DNA from: Paraglaciecola sp. L1A13 | Lineage (GTDB): Bacteria > Pseudomonadota > Gammaproteobacteria > Enterobacterales > Alteromonadaceae | Length of the DNA: 64,000 bases | Direction: 5' to 3' | Assembly (NCBI RefSeq): GCF_009796745.1 | Contig: NZ_CP047024.1 | Span: 186,001-250,000 of the forward strand | Made by a program: the position numbers and the translations under genes | The notes under the pieces: generated by a model | The model's input: the letters and a program-made list of their open reading frames with translations, nothing else | Database searches by the model: none | Told to the model about the DNA's origin: nothing | Shown here: piece by piece, positions 7,988-16,746 of the stretch | How positions within the stretch are numbered: the first letter of the stretch is position 1 | Layout of the letters: the number at the start of each line of letters is the position of its first letter

Positions 7988-10900
7988 GGTCAGCCTCCTG
8001 TTTGGCAGTGTTTAATTGAGTGGAACTAAGTGCATTTTGCTCACCGCGTTTAGCCAGTACGTAGTAAAATAATGGGGTAAGCAATAGGCCAAATAGGGTC
8101 ACGCCGATCATGCCTGAGAACACTGCTACGCCCATAGCTTGACGCATTTCAGCCCCTGGGCCCGTTGATAGCACCATTGGCACTACGCCCATAATAAATG
8201 CAATTGATGTCATCAAAATGGGACGTAAACGCAGTCGACCGGCTTCTAATATGGCTTCTCTGGCGGTTTTGCCTTCGTCTTGTAAATCTTTTGCGAACTC
8301 CACAATCAAGATTGCATTTTTAGTTGCCAGCCCCACCAGTACAATAAATCCGATTTGGGTGAATATATTGTTGTCACCCCCTGCGATAAGTACACCGCTT
8401 AAAGCTGACAATAACGTCATGGGAATAATCAAAATAATGGCCAGCGGTAAGCTAAGGCTTTCGTATTGAGCAGCCAACACCATAAACACCAACAATATGA
8501 TCAACGGGAAAATATACATACCCGCATTACCCGCCAGAATTTGTTGATAAGTTAGTTCTGTCCATTCATAGCTCATGCCGTTAGGTAAGGTCTCGGCTAA
8601 GATCTTCTCAATAGCCGCTTGGGCCTCACCAGAACTGAATCCTGGCGCGGCACCCCCGTTAATCTCCGCAGTGGTAAAGCCGTTGTAATGCATAACTCGG
8701 TCAGGGCCTGCGGTATTGTTAACGCTAATAAACGAGCCAATTGGCACCATATCACCGCGATTGTTACGTACTTTCAGTTGGGCAATTTGCTCAGGGGTTT
8801 GTCTGAACTGCTCATCTGCTTGTACATTAACTTGGTATGTACGACCGAACTGGTTGAAGTCATTGGCGTATACCGAGCCCATATATCCCTGCAAAGTCGT
8901 AAATAACTCATCTAAAGAAACAGATTGTTGTTTTGCTTTAGTGCGATCGATGTCCACATCTAATTGCGGTACATTAATTTGATAACTTGAGAAAACACCC
9001 GCCAATTCAGGGGTAGCCCATGCTTTTTGCATCACTTGCATGGTGATTTTATAGAGCTCGTCGTAACCGTAATTTGCGCGGTCTTGAATTTGCAATCTAA
9101 AGCCACCTATCGTGCCTAAACCCTGTACTGGCGGGGGCGGGAATATGGCAATGTAGGCATCTTCAATGGCCGCAAATTTTTGATTAAGCGCAGCCGCTAT
9201 AGCGCCAGCCGATAACGATGGGTCGGTGCGATCTGCGAAATCATCGAGCGGAGTAAACACAATCCCACTATTAGTGCTATTAGTTAAACCATTGATGCTT
9301 AAACCAGGGAAGGCAACTGAGTGGGCAACGCCGGGTTGCTCAAGGGCAATACGAGACATTTCTTTAATGACCGCTTCGGTGCGTTCCAGTGATGCAGCAT
9401 CAGGTAATTGGGCGAACGCCACTAGATATTGTTTGTCTTGACCGGGTACATATCCCGTTGGCGTGGTTGCGAATTGCAAGCCCGTCAAACCAACTAAGCC
9501 AATATAAATCACACCTACCAACAACCCGAAGCGCAACACTTTTTTAACTACCCAGCCGTAACCGTTTGATAAACGCGTAAAGAAACGATTGAACGGATTA
9601 AACAGCCAACGGCCTAATAATTTGTCCATGGCACGAGTCAAAAGATCTTTTTTCTCGTGAGGGCTTCTAAGTAGTAAGGCTGATAGAGCAGGGCTTAACG
9701 TTAACGAGTTAATTGCTGATATAAAAGTTGAAATAGTAATCGTTAACGCGAATTGCTTGTAGAATTGACCTGTTAAACCAGACATAAACGCTGTTGGAAT
9801 AAACACCGCAGCGAGTACCAATGTCGTTGCCACAATAGGGCCAGTGACTTCTTTCATGGCTTTTTGGGTAGCAGCAACAGGAGACAAACCTTCTTCAATG
9901 TTACGCTCGACGTTTTCTACCACCACTATGGCATCATCCACGACTATGCCTATGGCTAAAACCAAGCCAAATAATGATAACGCATTTAACGAAAAGCCTA
10001 GCAGATGCATAAAGGCGAATGTGCCGACCAATGATACGGGTACCGCCACTAATGGAATGATCGAAGCGCGCCACGTTTGTAAAAACAACACCACTACCAG
10101 AACGACTAACAACAAGGCTTCAAATAAGGTTTTAACGACTGCCTCAATCGAACCGCGCACGAATACCGTTGGGTCATAAACAATGTCGTAACTTAAACCA
10201 TCAGGGAAGGTTTGCGATAATTCGGTCATTTTACTGCGTACATCGTTTGAAATCTGAATCGCATTTGAGCCAGATGCTTGAAAAACAGGCATTGCAGCAG
10301 CATCTTGATTGTCCAACATTGAACGTAATGCATAAGACGAAGCGCCTAATTCTACTCGTGCTACATCTTTTAACCGGCTTATCTGGCCTTGTTCACCAAC
10401 TTTGATAATTATGTCTTCAAATTCTTCAACATTGGTTAAGCGACCTTTGACGTTGATTAAAAGTTGAAAATCACTATTCCCACTTGGTTGCGCGCCTAAG
10501 CTACCGGCGGCAGCTTGTTGGTTTTGTTCACGGATAGCGCTAACAATGTTACCTGGTGATAAACCTAAGGCCGCGACTTTGTTGGGGTCTAGCCATACGC
10601 GCATACTATAGTCGCCTGCACCAAATACACGTACTTGGCCAACGCCTTCTATTCGTGCTAATTCGTCTTTTACGTTTAACACCGCATAGTTTGATAAGTA
10701 CAACATATCGTAGCGTTTATCTGGCGAGGTTAAATGCACGACCATAGTTAAATCTGGCGACGACTTTTCGGTTACTACACCTAAGCGCTGAACTTCTTCC
10801 GGTAGGCGCGGTTTAGCGCGCTCAACCCGGCTCTGTACTTGGGTTTGGGCTAAATCCACGTCACTGCCAATAGCAAATGTGATGGTTAAGGTCATGCGCC

Positions 10901-11159
10901 CATCAGATGTGGCCTGAGAAGACATATACAACATGTTTTCAACGCCGTTAATTTCCTGTTCCAGTGGCGAAGCCACCGTTTCGGCAATAACTTTAGGGTT
11001 GGCACCCGGATAATTAGCGGTCACAACTACGGTAGGTGGTACTACTTCAGGGTACTCAGTAATAGGCAGTTGCCATACTGAGATTGCACCCACGATAAAG
11101 AATATAAGAGATATAACCGCCGCAAATATGGGACGACGTATAAAATACTGCGAAAACAT
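7980..11159 (-). CDS. RND multidrug efflux pump, HAE-1 family (AcrB/MexF-like)
   Basis: The 1059-residue inner-membrane proton/drug antiporter is full length for the family. It starts with the typical MFSQYFIRRPIFAAVISL helix, has the two large periplasmic loops, and carries the TM4 proton-relay segment LAIGIVVDDAIVVVENVE with paired aspartates. Repeat symmetry is complete, with a second TM bundle ending GVTLFGLLLTPLFYYVL. Sequence style (PITEYPEVVPPTVVV, FPPPPVQGLGT) is closest to MexF/OqxB-like pumps, by recollection. It lies 10 bp after the adaptor gene and overlaps the channel gene. The drug range cannot be read from sequence. Confidence 0.97.
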   Translation of the reverse strand: MFSQYFIRRPIFAAVISLIFFIVGAISVWQLPITEYPEVVPPTVVVTANYPGANPKVIAETVASPLEQEINGVENMLYMSSQATSDGRMTLTITFAIGSDVDLAQTQVQSRVERAKPRLPEEVQRLGVVTEKSSPDLTMVVHLTSPDKRYDMLYLSNYAVLNVKDELARIEGVGQVRVFGAGDYSMRVWLDPNKVAALGLSPGNIVSAIREQNQQAAAGSLGAQPSGNSDFQLLINVKGRLTNVEEFEDIIIKVGEQGQISRLKDVARVELGASSYALRSMLDNQDAAAMPVFQASGSNAIQISNDVRSKMTELSQTFPDGLSYDIVYDPTVFVRGSIEAVVKTLFEALLLVVLVVVLFLQTWRASIIPLVAVPVSLVGTFAFMHLLGFSLNALSLFGLVLAIGIVVDDAIVVVENVERNIEEGLSPVAATQKAMKEVTGPIVATTLVLAAVFIPTAFMSGLTGQFYKQFALTITISTFISAINSLTLSPALSALLLRSPHEKKDLLTRAMDKLLGRWLFNPFNRFFTRLSNGYGWVVKKVLRFGLLVGVIYIGLVGLTGLQFATTPTGYVPGQDKQYLVAFAQLPDAASLERTEAVIKEMSRIALEQPGVAHSVAFPGLSINGLTNSTNSGIVFTPLDDFADRTDPSLSAGAIAAALNQKFAAIEDAYIAIFPPPPVQGLGTIGGFRLQIQDRANYGYDELYKITMQVMQKAWATPELAGVFSSYQINVPQLDVDIDRTKAKQQSVSLDELFTTLQGYMGSVYANDFNQFGRTYQVNVQADEQFRQTPEQIAQLKVRNNRGDMVPIGSFISVNNTAGPDRVMHYNGFTTAEINGGAAPGFSSGEAQAAIEKILAETLPNGMSYEWTELTYQQILAGNAGMYIFPLIILLVFMVLAAQYESLSLPLAIILIIPMTLLSALSGVLIAGGDNNIFTQIGFIVLVGLATKNAILIVEFAKDLQDEGKTAREAILEAGRLRLRPILMTSIAFIMGVVPMVLSTGPGAEMRQAMGVAVFSGMIGVTLFGLLLTPLFYYVLAKRGEQNALSSTQLNTAKQEADHG

Positions 11160-11169
11160 AATCGTCCCC

Positions 11170-12417
11170 TTAACCGCGATCTACAAGTGTTTCGTTGGCT
11201 TGCGCCGTCAATTCATTGCTAGTTTGGTCGAGTGATTTTTGTTGCTGGCGCAGTGCGGTAAGGATCTCTTGCGAGGTCATATCGACAACTTTGGGTTGTA
11301 TTTGCATATTGGCTCGTACGCGCTGTAAGCCATTTATTACGATGGTGTCCTGGGGGAATAAACCGTCGGTGACTATGCGTAATCCATTGATTTTTTCGCC
11401 TAAAACAACGTTGCGATATTCAAGTTGATTATCTTGCTTTACAACCAACACAAATTTTTTGTTTAGATCCGTACCCACCGCTTTTTCATCAATTAAAATA
11501 CCTTGATAAGAGTTACTGCCAACCAACTTAACTCGGGCAAATAAACCTGGTAGCAATGCATGATCTTGATTAGGGAACGTCGCGCGAATACGTATGGTGC
11601 CAGTTTGTTGATTCACTGCGTTGTCAACGAAATCAATGTTACCTGCATAGTCGAAGTTAATGTCGTTAGCCAAAGCCATATACACAGGGTTTCCACTAGC
11701 ATCGCGGGTATTGCTGCGTTTTCCCGACTGAGCGAGCTGAACGTATTTAAGATAAGTTTGCTCATCAACATCGAAGTAGGCGTACATTTTATCCATTGAT
11801 ACCAAGCTGGTTAGTATGCTTTGCCCCGCTGTCACAAAGTTACCTTGAGTTATCTGAGCATAAGAAACACGGCCTGAAATAGGGGCTGTTACTTGTGTAT
11901 AAGACAAGTCAAGTTCAGCACGTACCAATGCCGCCGATACTGATGCGACAGTTGCTGACGTTTGTTGCTTACGCGCTAAGCGCCCATCGAGAATTTCTAT
12001 TGATACAGCGCGTTGTTCGCTTAGGGTTTTAGCTCGATTAAAATCGTTTTGTGCTTGTATATATGCGCTTTGCGCACTTTGAAGTTCTGCTTTTAGGCGA
12101 TCAGCTTCTGCTTTAAAAGCGCGTGGGTCTATTTGAAATAGAACGTCACCCTTTTCAACAACCGCACCTTCCTCAAACAAAACGTTTTCAATGTAACCCG
12201 ATACACGTGGAATCAAGGTTACTGTTTGCGGCGCCTGAAGGCGGCCGGTAAATTCGTCCCATTCAGTAATGCGTTCATGCACGACTTTAGCAACGGTTAC
12301 TTGAGGTGCCGCTGGAGCTGTGGGTTGTTTAGGTGTATCTGGATCGCCGCAAGCTACCAAAACAATGCTAGCGGCTATGCCTAATATCCAATTTTTCATG
12401 CTGTGTTTTGTGCTCAT
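11170..12417 (-). CDS. RND efflux periplasmic adaptor (membrane fusion protein)
   Basis: This 415-residue adaptor has a lipoprotein signal (IVLVAC, Cys23). The barrel/lipoyl half-motif GRLQAPQTVTLIPRVSGYIENVLFEEGAVVEKGDVLFQID is followed by a coiled-coil hairpin (RLKAELQSAQSAYIQAQNDFNRAKTL) and the return lipoyl half DLSYTQVTAPISGRVS. It links the inner-membrane pump to the channel. A glutamine-rich C-terminal tail follows the last barrel domain. The first ATG has TAGG upstream and is accepted. It is the promoter-proximal gene of the three-gene operon and sits next to two tandem TetR-like operators. Confidence 0.95.
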   Translation of the reverse strand: MSTKHSMKNWILGIAASIVLVACGDPDTPKQPTAPAAPQVTVAKVVHERITEWDEFTGRLQAPQTVTLIPRVSGYIENVLFEEGAVVEKGDVLFQIDPRAFKAEADRLKAELQSAQSAYIQAQNDFNRAKTLSEQRAVSIEILDGRLARKQQTSATVASVSAALVRAELDLSYTQVTAPISGRVSYAQITQGNFVTAGQSILTSLVSMDKMYAYFDVDEQTYLKYVQLAQSGKRSNTRDASGNPVYMALANDINFDYAGNIDFVDNAVNQQTGTIRIRATFPNQDHALLPGLFARVKLVGSNSYQGILIDEKAVGTDLNKKFVLVVKQDNQLEYRNVVLGEKINGLRIVTDGLFPQDTIVINGLQRVRANMQIQPKVVDMTSQEILTALRQQQKSLDQTSNELTAQANETLVDRG

Positions 12418-12477
12418 GAGCCTAGTTTTCCTAATTTTTACGCTGTTGGTAATTTGATTCTTTGTAAAATTTGATAC

Positions 12478-12495
12478 TTATGTACTGGTCGGTAA
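12478..12495. promoter_or_regulatory. Operator 1 of the RND operon
   Basis: TTATGTACTGGTCGGTAA is an imperfect inverted repeat 61 bp upstream of the adaptor start. It matches operator 2 at 15 of 18 positions. Confidence 0.65.
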
Positions 12496-12527
12496 GAATA
12501 TAGATGTGATTTACACAGTCAATCTAT

Positions 12528-12545
12528 TTATGTACCGATTGGTAA
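12528..12545. promoter_or_regulatory. Operator 2 of the RND operon
   Basis: TTATGTACCGATTGGTAA repeats operator 1 with three changes. The two sites are 50 bp apart start to start, close to five helical turns, so repressors would sit on the same DNA face. Confidence 0.65.
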
Positions 12546-12747
12546 TTTATTTTTGTGCTAACTAATAACCGTTTTGATGAGTTCTCTTTTAAACGAGAGT
12601 ATTTGATTGATAGGCGCCGTGAAATTTGAACTTTGCTTCATTTAGTCTGACTAACCATGAAACGCATAGTACGCAAAGGGCTGGGTGATATGAATGCCGA
12701 AAGCTGCAAGATTATTGCCTAATTCTATAAATTGGAAATAACCAATT

Positions 12748-12765
12748 TTCTGTACTTACTAGTAA
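12748..12765. promoter_or_regulatory. Operator 3, upstream of the tetR gene
   Basis: TTCTGTACTTACTAGTAA resembles operators 1 and 2 (shared TGTAC and GTAA ends at the same spacing). It lies 70 bp before the regulator start and suggests autoregulation. The rest of the 12418-12834 gap shows no gene. Confidence 0.5.
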
Positions 12766-12834
12766 ATAACCCCTTATAGACAAGGGTTAATTACCTGTTT
12801 ATTATGTGAGCATAATTATATCAGGAGCCGAATA

Positions 12835-13449
12835 ATGAGTGCTGTTAGTTGTAATGCTGCAGTGGGTAGACCACGCGCTTTTGACATGCAAATTGCGCTT
12901 GAAAGAGCGTTAGAGGTTTTTTGGGCCAAAGGTTACGACGGTGCTTCACTGTCTGATTTAACCAGTGCGATGGGTATCAACAAGCCCAGTTTGTATTCTG
13001 CATTTGGTAACAAAGAGCAGCTGTTTTTAAAATCGATAGAGTTTTATGAAAATCGCCCTTGTGGTTTTTTTAAGCCCGCTTTAGCGCAACCAACCGCTTA
13101 TGAAGTAGCGGAATATATGTTGTTAGGCGCGGCTAAAAATATGTCTGACCCATCGCATCCTCAAGGATGCGTTATGGTGCAAGGTGCGTTGGCCTGCAGT
13201 GAAGCTGCTGCTGGTGTAAAAGAAGAGTTAACTAAGCGCCGTCAGCAAAATGAAGAGCAAGTGCGTGATCGTTTCCAATTAGCCAAAGAACAGGGTGACT
13301 TAGCAAAAGATATTGACGTTGGCACATTGGCTCGTTTTATCAGTACCGTTATACAAGGAATAGCCATTCAAGCCAGCAGTGGCGCCACCGAAGACCAACT
13401 CGTTGACGTAGCAAAATTAGCATTAACGAGTTTTCCACGTAATTCTTAA
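12835..13449 (+). CDS. TetR-family repressor of the RND operon
   Basis: The 204-residue protein has the N-terminal TetR DNA-binding helices (GRPRAFDMQIALERALEVFW, then LSDLTSAMGINKPSLYSAFGNKEQLF) and a helical ligand-binding domain containing HPQGCVMVQGALACSE, common in AcrR/YcdC-like efflux regulators. AGGAG sits about 8 nt before the ATG. It is divergent from the RND operon. The three related palindromes in the shared upstream region support repression of the pump and of itself, relieved by a pump substrate. This role is inferred from position and operators. Confidence 0.93.
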   Translation: MSAVSCNAAVGRPRAFDMQIALERALEVFWAKGYDGASLSDLTSAMGINKPSLYSAFGNKEQLFLKSIEFYENRPCGFFKPALAQPTAYEVAEYMLLGAAKNMSDPSHPQGCVMVQGALACSEAAAGVKEELTKRRQQNEEQVRDRFQLAKEQGDLAKDIDVGTLARFISTVIQGIAIQASSGATEDQLVDVAKLALTSFPRNS

Positions 13450-13977
13450 TTGCCGACTTAATATTATTTTTCTGCCTATTCATACGTGCTTACGCTAAGA
13501 ATAGGCTGTATTGAAGCGCATTACCTCACCCCTTGGTTATATCGTTCGGGCGTGCCTACTGAATTATATTTACGAAGCAAAATCTGTCGCTAAGATCCTC
13601 TAAATTCTATTACTCAGTTGGTAAATAACGGAAAGTTCGGATAACGTTAAACTAACATACTGCTTGTCGTTAATGTGTGTTAAACATGCTGTAATTTGAG
13701 CTTCCTTTTAATCTTATTAATAATTGTAAAATATAGATAAACAAAGGGCTAAAGATATTAATTGGTTTTTGTTTTGCGTATAATCTTAATTGGTCTACGC
13801 AACGAAAAACGCAACTGTTGGCTGCATTGTAAAAGTAGCTTTTCACTGTCGATGTTTGATTAAATCGAGGTGTATGCAATCAGTTTTTAAAGGTCTGTAA
13901 CACCGATACGTTCGGCGTTCTTTTATGCAGTTTCTCGTCATATCCATAGTGTGCAATATTTTATACGGAAAAAGATT
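13450..13977. other. Intergenic region between tetR and fructokinase
   Basis: No coding region is convincing here. An inverted repeat GCCTATTC/GAATAGGC at 13474-13506 follows the tetR stop and may end that transcript, though it lacks a T run. Two TTAATTGG repeats flank a TATAAT at about 13779-13784, a likely fructokinase promoter zone. Confidence 0.4.
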
Positions 13978-14943
13978 ATGAAGGTAATTTGCATTGGTGA
14001 AATGCTCATCGATTTTGTGTGTACAGATACCAACAAGGGTTTGGTAAATGGCGTTAATTACGTAAAAAAATCAGGTGGTGCGCCAGCAAACGTTGCAGCT
14101 TGCATCGGTAAATTAGGTGGTGAGCCAATTTTAGTTGGTTCAGTTGGTAATGATCCGTTCGGCGCGTTTTTAATTGAAGAAGTAAAACGTTATGCGGTTA
14201 ACACTGATCATGTTGCGTCTTTGTCCACATCTACTACTTTGGCCTTTGTATCATTAGGTGATAATGGCGAGCGTGAATTTGCCTTTAATAGAGGGGCTGA
14301 CGAACAGCTTAATCTAGATGACGCAACGATAGACACATTGTTGAGTGACTCAATTTTACATCTTGGTTCAGCCACTGCATTGTTAGGTGGTGAACTAGGC
14401 GACAGTTATTTGCGTATCGCTCAGCAAGCCAAGAAGAATGGCAATATTATTTGTTTCGATCCTAATTTCAGAATAGATTTATGGCGTGGCCGCGAAGCTG
14501 AATTCAGAGATATCTGTAATACTTACTTTGCCTTAGCTGATATTGTAAAAGTCAGTGACGAAGAACTAGTTTTGCTTTCACATCAGGATGATATGGCAAA
14601 GGGTTGCCAGTACTTTCATGATTTAGGTGTCAAAGTTGTATTGGTTACGCTAGGTCCAGATGGCTGCTTAATTTCACAAAATGGTCAGCAATATATTGTC
14701 CCAGCCTATGAGATTAATGCAGTAGACACCACTGGTGCCGGAGATTCTTTTATTGGCGCAATATTATTTCAAATGGCGAAAAGTGCGCCAGGCGAAAACT
14801 TCTATCAGGACGACTTCAAAGGTTTTATTGAGTTTGCCGGAAAAGTAAGTGGTTTAGTATGCGCTAAAATTGGCGCAATGACGGCGTTACCCACCTTACC
14901 TGAAGTTAATGCCATGACGTTCGTAGTTAAAAACAAAGCATAG
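13978..14943 (+). CDS. Fructokinase (PfkB carbohydrate kinase)
   Basis: This 321-residue PfkB/ribokinase-family sugar kinase has the N-terminal signature GGAPANVAACIGKLGG and the C-terminal PfkB signature DTTGAGDSFIGAIL, whose aspartate is the catalytic base and which forms the ATP anion hole. Both start and length fit fructokinases, which make fructose 6-phosphate from fructose. An upstream GTG at 13951 would add nine residues, but the ATG begins exactly where homologues begin. It faces the mannitol locus tail to tail with the SorC regulator gene. The product of mannitol oxidation is fructose, which this enzyme would phosphorylate. Substrate is inferred from context and family. Confidence 0.9.
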   Translation: MKVICIGEMLIDFVCTDTNKGLVNGVNYVKKSGGAPANVAACIGKLGGEPILVGSVGNDPFGAFLIEEVKRYAVNTDHVASLSTSTTLAFVSLGDNGEREFAFNRGADEQLNLDDATIDTLLSDSILHLGSATALLGGELGDSYLRIAQQAKKNGNIICFDPNFRIDLWRGREAEFRDICNTYFALADIVKVSDEELVLLSHQDDMAKGCQYFHDLGVKVVLVTLGPDGCLISQNGQQYIVPAYEINAVDTTGAGDSFIGAILFQMAKSAPGENFYQDDFKGFIEFAGKVSGLVCAKIGAMTALPTLPEVNAMTFVVKNKA

Positions 14944-14950
14944 ATAAAAT

Positions 14951-14978
14951 TTAATACTAATCAGATGGTTAGTATTAA
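14951..14978. other. Perfect AT-rich inverted repeat after the fructokinase gene
   Basis: TTAATACTAA and TTAGTATTAA form a perfect 10-bp stem around an 8-base centre, immediately after the stop codon. It could stabilise the mRNA end or be a protein site. Confidence 0.5.
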
Positions 14979-14988
14979 ATTAACCATT

Positions 14989-15024
14989 AAAAAGGGACCT
15001 TCAGTAACTGATGGTCCCTTTTTA
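14989..15024. terminator. Bidirectional terminator between convergent fructokinase and SorC genes
   Basis: AAAAAGGGACC and GGTCCCTTTTT flank a short loop, giving a strong GC stem with A and T runs on both sides. It sits between two convergent genes and can serve both. Confidence 0.85.
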
Positions 15025-15051
15025 ATGTTGGCTTTTTTAAATACAGCAAAT

Positions 15052-16011
15052 TTAGTCGATGCTTAAAAGTCGCTCTGCGGTATATTCATTGGTTATCAAT
15101 GAGTTAACTAACTTTGAACGCAGGGCGCCTAGAATTGCGAAAACCTTATCTTCACCGGCAGCTATGGCAAATACAGGTTTGCTGGAGGCAACAATAAGGG
15201 GCGTACTAGCGACCCGTTGATTGATGCCACAGTCAAGCAACTGACCGTTTTTGTCAAAAACCCAGCTGATAATTTCACCGACTGCGCCGCCAGTTTGCAA
15301 CTCGTCTAACTCTTTAGGCGTAACGAAACCATCTAAATGTAGTGGCGAATTAGTGCCTAAATTCCCTACACCTACAAAGGTTACGTCAGCTTGTCGAGCT
15401 AATGCCATATTCTGTGCAATATGCGGCATAACATGTAACTGATTTTTTGCTTTCACACTTTGCGGTAATACGGGCAGCGGCATAGGATAATGCTTAGCGT
15501 TTACGCGTTCGGCCATACGCACGACTACATCGTAAGGAGACGCCGCTCCATCAGATGTCATGTTACCAAGTAAGGCAACAATTCTATGCTGGGTGCAATC
15601 AAGTGGGGCCAACTCATCTACGCAGGCGCGCAATACTCGGCCAGTTCCCATAGCCAATATTTTGGGTTCTGTTGATTTTAAATGGCGTTCAATTTCGTTA
15701 GCTCCAGCTTGGGCTAAACCCACGGTCGAAGTAGGATCGCTAAGGTCACTTGGCACCACTTCACAAGAAAGTAGTCCAAACCGGTTAGCAATTTTTTCAG
15801 CCAAGTCCATGCACTTAGCAATGGGATGATCGAGTCTTACTTTTACTAACTTCTCGCTGACGGATAATGCCACCATGCGCTGAGCAGATTGGCGAGAAAT
15901 TCCGAGCTTTTTTGCGATGTCATCTTGGGTATTACCCGCAACATAATATAACCAGCCGGCTCGAGCGGCGTCGTCTAATCGTCTATTTTCGGCACTGGAA
16001 AGCTTAACCAC
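15052..16011 (-). CDS. SorC/DeoR-type sugar-sensing transcriptional regulator
   Basis: The protein has about 319 residues: an N-terminal helix-turn-helix (NTQDDIAKKLGISRQSAQRMVAL) followed by a sugar-phosphate-isomerase-like sensor domain (GLAQAGANEIERHL, ILAMGTGRVLRAC, VGVGNLGTNSPLHLDGFV), the SorC family layout. I use the GTG at 16009-16011, giving MVKLSSAE, with GAGATAAAC upstream. It overlaps the HAD gene by 8 nt. The longer reading from 16059 would add 16 residues inside that gene. As the last gene of the polyol cluster it probably controls the locus in response to a phosphorylated sugar. Rhodobacter polyol loci have a similar regulator, as far as I recall. Confidence 0.88.
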   Translation of the reverse strand: MVKLSSAENRRLDDAARAGWLYYVAGNTQDDIAKKLGISRQSAQRMVALSVSEKLVKVRLDHPIAKCMDLAEKIANRFGLLSCEVVPSDLSDPTSTVGLAQAGANEIERHLKSTEPKILAMGTGRVLRACVDELAPLDCTQHRIVALLGNMTSDGAASPYDVVVRMAERVNAKHYPMPLPVLPQSVKAKNQLHVMPHIAQNMALARQADVTFVGVGNLGTNSPLHLDGFVTPKELDELQTGGAVGEIISWVFDKNGQLLDCGINQRVASTPLIVASSKPVFAIAAGEDKVFAILGALRSKLVNSLITNEYTAERLLSID

Positions 16012-16726
16012 GTTTATCTCGCATATTAGGTATTGTGTTGAGCGTCGGTGCAAGCGCATAGAGATCTTGCCAATTTTGGATTGTCGTCAAATTATCAACA
16101 GAGGGTTCGACGGGTTGCCTCCATTGCTGCATATGGCCTGCGCCAGCATACCGGATAACCTGCATTTGGGCGGCCTTGGCCCCCTCGATGCCTGCAGGGG
16201 AATCTTCAATCACTAGGCAATATTGAGGATCAACCCCCATTTTTTCTGCTGCGTATAAAAATAAATCAGGAGCGGGTTTACCGTTTTCTACTTCAGAAGC
16301 AGTGAAAACGTTATCCCCAAAGTAGTGGCCAATACGCGTTATATCTAGCGCTCGACTGACTCGCTGAGGGCTGCTACTGGTCGCCACGCAATAAGGTACT
16401 TTGAGCTCTAATAACATTTGCTCTAGTCCAACTGTGGGTTCAAGCTCCAAAGCGAAAACCTGCATTAATTTAGTTTGATAGTCTTGGGAAAACGAATTTG
16501 CCAATGTTACGTTAAAGTCAGCGAAAATTTTGGCCGTGACATGCTCAAAACTATGTCCAAGAAAGTTCGCTTCAAAATATTCATCGGATATGGCCACATC
16601 AAGCTCCAAGAGCATTTGTAGCAATACGCGTTTACTGATAATTTCACTATCTATCAGTACCCCATCGCAATCAAAAATGATTAATTCTATGGGGTACTGC
16701 AAAAGTGATGTGTGGGAAGGAGTCAT
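16004..16726 (-). CDS. HAD-superfamily sugar phosphatase/phosphomutase-like protein
   Basis: This 240-residue HAD hydrolase has motif I FDCDGVLIDSE (nucleophile and acid/base aspartates), motif II TSSSPQR, motif III lysine in GKPAPDLFLYAAEKMG and motif IV IEDSPAGIEGAKAA. The cap is the small helical subclass-I type seen in beta-phosphoglucomutases and hexitol-phosphate phosphatases. It is 20 bp after the mannitol dehydrogenase gene and overlaps the SorC gene. In this operon it may dephosphorylate a stray sugar or polyol phosphate. The exact substrate is unknown. Confidence 0.88.
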   Translation of the reverse strand: MTPSHTSLLQYPIELIIFDCDGVLIDSEIISKRVLLQMLLELDVAISDEYFEANFLGHSFEHVTAKIFADFNVTLANSFSQDYQTKLMQVFALELEPTVGLEQMLLELKVPYCVATSSSPQRVSRALDITRIGHYFGDNVFTASEVENGKPAPDLFLYAAEKMGVDPQYCLVIEDSPAGIEGAKAAQMQVIRYAGAGHMQQWRQPVEPSVDNLTTIQNWQDLYALAPTLNTIPNMRDKRG

Positions 16727-16746
16727 TCAATAACCGACAATTATTA

